Source of the DNA: Chitinophagaceae bacterium
GTDB lineage: Bacteria; Bacteroidota; Bacteroidia; Chitinophagales; Chitinophagaceae
DNA length: 8,651 bases
Direction: 5' to 3'
NCBI GenBank assembly: GCA_947461495.1
Contig: CANHLV010000057.1
Coordinates: 1 to 8,651 of the forward strand
Every line of letters starts with the position of its first letter. Within the stretch, counting starts at the first letter, position 1. Below the pieces are notes generated by a model. That model searched no databases and had not been told where the DNA came from. It saw only the letters and a program-made list of their open reading frames with translations. Positions 6,609 through 8,651 of the stretch are shown here, piece by piece. The position numbers were made by a program, and so were the translations under genes.

Positions 6609-8537
6609 ATGCCAGAATTACCACATCATAATAAGTCACTGGGTGAAATACACGAGTCGGTTGATATGACGAAAATAAAACCCGGCTGGAAGAAAATATT
6701 CTCGTTTATTGGGCCCGCTTATTTAGTGAGTGTAGGCTATATGGATCCGGGCAATTGGGCTACTGATTTGGCAGGTGGCAGTAAATATGGTTTCACATTG
6801 ATCTGGGTTTTATTGCTTAGCAATCTCATGGCCATTGTTTTGCAGAGTTTCAGTGCCAGATTAGGCATTGTAAGAGGAAGAGATCTTGCCCAAGCTAACA
6901 GGGAATCGTATCCGAAAAAAATAAATTTCCTACTTTGGCTACTTGCCGAAATAGCTATTGCGGCAACAGATCTTGCAGAAGTTTTGGGCATGGCGATTGG
7001 ATTGCAATTGCTTTTTGGATTGCCACTTTTGATTGGAGTAAGCATAACAGTGATCGACACTTTTTTATTGCTTTATTTACAGCGTTTAGGGATGAGAAAA
7101 ATTGAAGCTTTTATCATTATGCTGATTGGAATCATAGCTTTTTCTTTTCTGATAAATATCATCATCGCACAACCATCGATTCATTTAATTTTAAAAGGAT
7201 TTATTCCTTCTTTACCTGACGCTTCAACTCTTTATAACCATGAAGGGATAACAGGAAAGTTGCCAAAAGAAACAGCTTTATACATTGCCATAGGTATGAT
7301 TGGCGCCACAGTAATGCCACATAACCTTTACTTACATTCTTCATTAATTCAAACCCGGAAAATAAAAAGAGATCACAAAGGCATCAAAGAAGCTTTGAAG
7401 TGGAGCGTCATCGATAGTACGATTGCATTAAATGCGGCATTTCTGATCAACGCGGCGATACTTATTCTTGCCGCCACTGTGTTTTTTCAAACTGGAAGAA
7501 CTGATGTTGGTGAAATTAAAAAAGCGCATGAATTATTGTCGCCAGTCTTAGGCAATAATTTTGCTTCTACCCTATTTGCTATTGCATTAATTGCATCGGG
7601 CCAGAGCTCAACGATTACAGGCACTTTATCAGGACAAATTGTAATGGAAGGTTATCTCAGTATTCGAATCAATCCGATGTTAAGAAGATTGATCACTAGA
7701 TTAGTGGCGATTATTCCAGCTATTATTTTCATTGCGATTACCGGTGAAGATGATGTTGATAGTCTACTCATTTTCAGTCAGGTTATTTTAAGTGTGCAAT
7801 TGGGCTTTGCAGTAATACCACTTATACATTTTGTGAGTGATAAAAAAACAATGAGTGACTTTGCTATAAAGCCTTGGGTTCAAATAATAGGATGGTCGAT
7901 TGCTGCATTATTGATTTTCTTGAATGGAAAATTACTGCTTGATGAAACAGCATCATACTTTGCAATTACAGATTCACTAATCATTAAATCGCTTGTAATT
8001 GTTGCACTGCTTTTTTTTACCGCTTTATTAATTTACATTTTATTGTTCCCAATTTTAAAGAAAAACCATTTGTCGGCTTCTATAGAAATGCATCCTGAAG
8101 TAGCGCCAAAGGATGATTTTCATATACATGAGTACCATAGAATTGCTGTTGCACTTGATTTCAGTGATAATGATTTCAAATTAATTTCAGGCGCCATTAG
8201 CCAAGCTGGCAATAACAAAGAATTCATTTTAATTCATATTGTTGAAAGTCCAGCAGCAAAACTACATGGAGACAATACTGCAGATTATGAAACGGACAAA
8301 GACAGAGAGCGTCTATCCTTAATCGCTAAACAAATGGAAGACAAAGGATACAAAGTAAAAGGAGTTCTTGGATTTAAAGAAAGGTCAAAAGAATTAATAA
8401 GAATCATTAAAGAAGAAAATGCAGACATACTGGTTATTGGCGCTCATGGTCACAAAGGAATTAAAGATTTTATTTATGGCACTACGATTGATAAAGTGAG
8501 GCACGAGCTGCATATTCCGGTGTTTATTGTGAAATAA
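6609..8537 (+). CDS. NRAMP divalent metal (Mn2+/Fe2+) transporter fused to a C-terminal UspA domain
   Basis: Residues about 30-482 form an NRAMP-family inner-membrane carrier with 11-12 hydrophobic helices, which imports Mn2+ or Fe2+ with protons. The metal-site motifs are intact: DPGN in helix 1 (46-49) and MPHN in helix 6 (236-239), plus the conserved loop signature GQSSTITGTLSGQIVMEGYL (331-350). After a roughly 25-residue linker rich in charge and histidine, residues about 508-642 form a universal stress protein domain. This begins HRIAVALDFSD and ends with GAHGHKGIKDFIYGTT (611-626), which fits the ATP-binding pattern G-x2-G-x9-G-S/T using G611, G614, G624 and T625. Typical bacterial MntH proteins are about 410-450 residues, so the extra length is explained by the fusion. 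The frame is continuous. The UspA domain should face the cytoplasm and may couple uptake to nucleotide or stress state (inference). The ATG at 6609 fits the -7 element; M20 is an alternative start. Exact metal specificity is not decidable. Confidence 0.95.
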   Translation: MPELPHHNKSLGEIHESVDMTKIKPGWKKIFSFIGPAYLVSVGYMDPGNWATDLAGGSKYGFTLIWVLLLSNLMAIVLQSFSARLGIVRGRDLAQANRESYPKKINFLLWLLAEIAIAATDLAEVLGMAIGLQLLFGLPLLIGVSITVIDTFLLLYLQRLGMRKIEAFIIMLIGIIAFSFLINIIIAQPSIHLILKGFIPSLPDASTLYNHEGITGKLPKETALYIAIGMIGATVMPHNLYLHSSLIQTRKIKRDHKGIKEALKWSVIDSTIALNAAFLINAAILILAATVFFQTGRTDVGEIKKAHELLSPVLGNNFASTLFAIALIASGQSSTITGTLSGQIVMEGYLSIRINPMLRRLITRLVAIIPAIIFIAITGEDDVDSLLIFSQVILSVQLGFAVIPLIHFVSDKKTMSDFAIKPWVQIIGWSIAALLIFLNGKLLLDETASYFAITDSLIIKSLVIVALLFFTALLIYILLFPILKKNHLSASIEMHPEVAPKDDFHIHEYHRIAVALDFSDNDFKLISGAISQAGNNKEFILIHIVESPAAKLHGDNTADYETDKDRERLSLIAKQMEDKGYKVKGVLGFKERSKELIRIIKEENADILVIGAHGHKGIKDFIYGTTIDKVRHELHIPVFIVK

Positions 8538-8544
8538 CGTTTGT

Positions 8545-8585
8545 TGTTTGGTGTTTGGTGTTTGGTGTTTGGTGTTTTGTGTTTT
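8545..8585. repeat. TGTTTGG heptanucleotide tandem repeat
   Basis: Four perfect head-to-tail copies of TGTTTGG (8545-8572) are followed by two degenerate copies, TGTTTTG and TGTTTT, ending at 8585. The array begins 7 bases after the transporter stop codon and lies outside any gene. It is a simple-sequence heptamer likely to vary in copy number between strains; no function is evident. Confidence 0.9.
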
Positions 8586-8602
8586 CAACAATGATCAAAT
8601 CG

Positions 8603-8628
8603 TAGGGGTTGAATATTTTCAACCCTTA
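8603..8628 (+). terminator. Probable terminator hairpin after the transporter gene
   Basis: GGGTTGAA (8606-8613) pairs with TTCAACCC (8618-8625) around a TATT loop, and the stem can extend by a G:T wobble and two A:T pairs to 8603 and 8628. The following tract (TTATAAATTT) is only moderately T-rich, so this is a good hairpin but an imperfect terminator. Its core resembles the 4631-4676 hairpin. Nothing further is recognisable to the window end. Confidence 0.6.
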
Positions 8629-8651
8629 TAAATTTCCAATCAACCTTAAAC

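Noticed and set aside
6737..7060. Minus-strand 107-codon frame inside the transporter gene
   Set aside because: It is a shadow of the NRAMP helices on the opposite strand, and the plus-strand reading has all family motifs.
8394..8591. Minus-strand 65-codon frame over the heptamer repeat
   Set aside because: Its low-complexity N-terminus (repeated T-K-H-Q-T-P-N type residues) is simply the translated TGTTTGG repeat, and the rest is antisense to the UspA domain.

Overview
The window reads as an AT-rich chromosomal stretch from a member of the Bacteroidota. The evidence is the recurrent TAnnTTTG-type -7 promoter motifs, the near absence of Shine-Dalgarno sequences, and the protein styles (single-chain GcvP, a Bacteroidota-like cold-shock protein, a short alpha-glucan phosphorylase homologue, and an NRAMP transporter carrying a UspA domain). 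A placement near the Chitinophagaceae or Sphingobacteriia is only an impression. No tRNA, rRNA, CRISPR array, insertion sequence or phage gene was seen.

Layout from left to right. The 5' part of a CxxCxxCC (YkgJ-like) metal-chelating protein runs off the left edge on the minus strand. It is divergent from gcvP, a complete 959-residue glycine dehydrogenase. A 67-residue cold-shock protein follows and ends in a strong intrinsic terminator. Next comes a 269-residue exported, methionine-rich protein of unknown function under a clear -7 element. It converges on a minus-strand 550-residue glycogen-phosphorylase-like (GT35) gene, and a perfect 21-bp hairpin between the two looks like a bidirectional terminator. 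Divergent from the phosphorylase-like gene is a 642-residue NRAMP metal transporter fused to a C-terminal universal stress protein domain. A TGTTTGG heptamer repeat and a probable terminator follow it.

The genes look like separate transcription units (one-carbon metabolism, RNA chaperone, envelope protein, glucan metabolism, metal uptake), not one pathway, and I see no convincing multi-gene novel system. The points most worth a second look are: the phosphorylase-like protein has threonine where the PLP-binding lysine should be, while its phosphate-site Arg and Lys are kept; the transporter-UspA fusion has an intact nucleotide-binding motif; and the exported protein is methionine-rich with two related halves.
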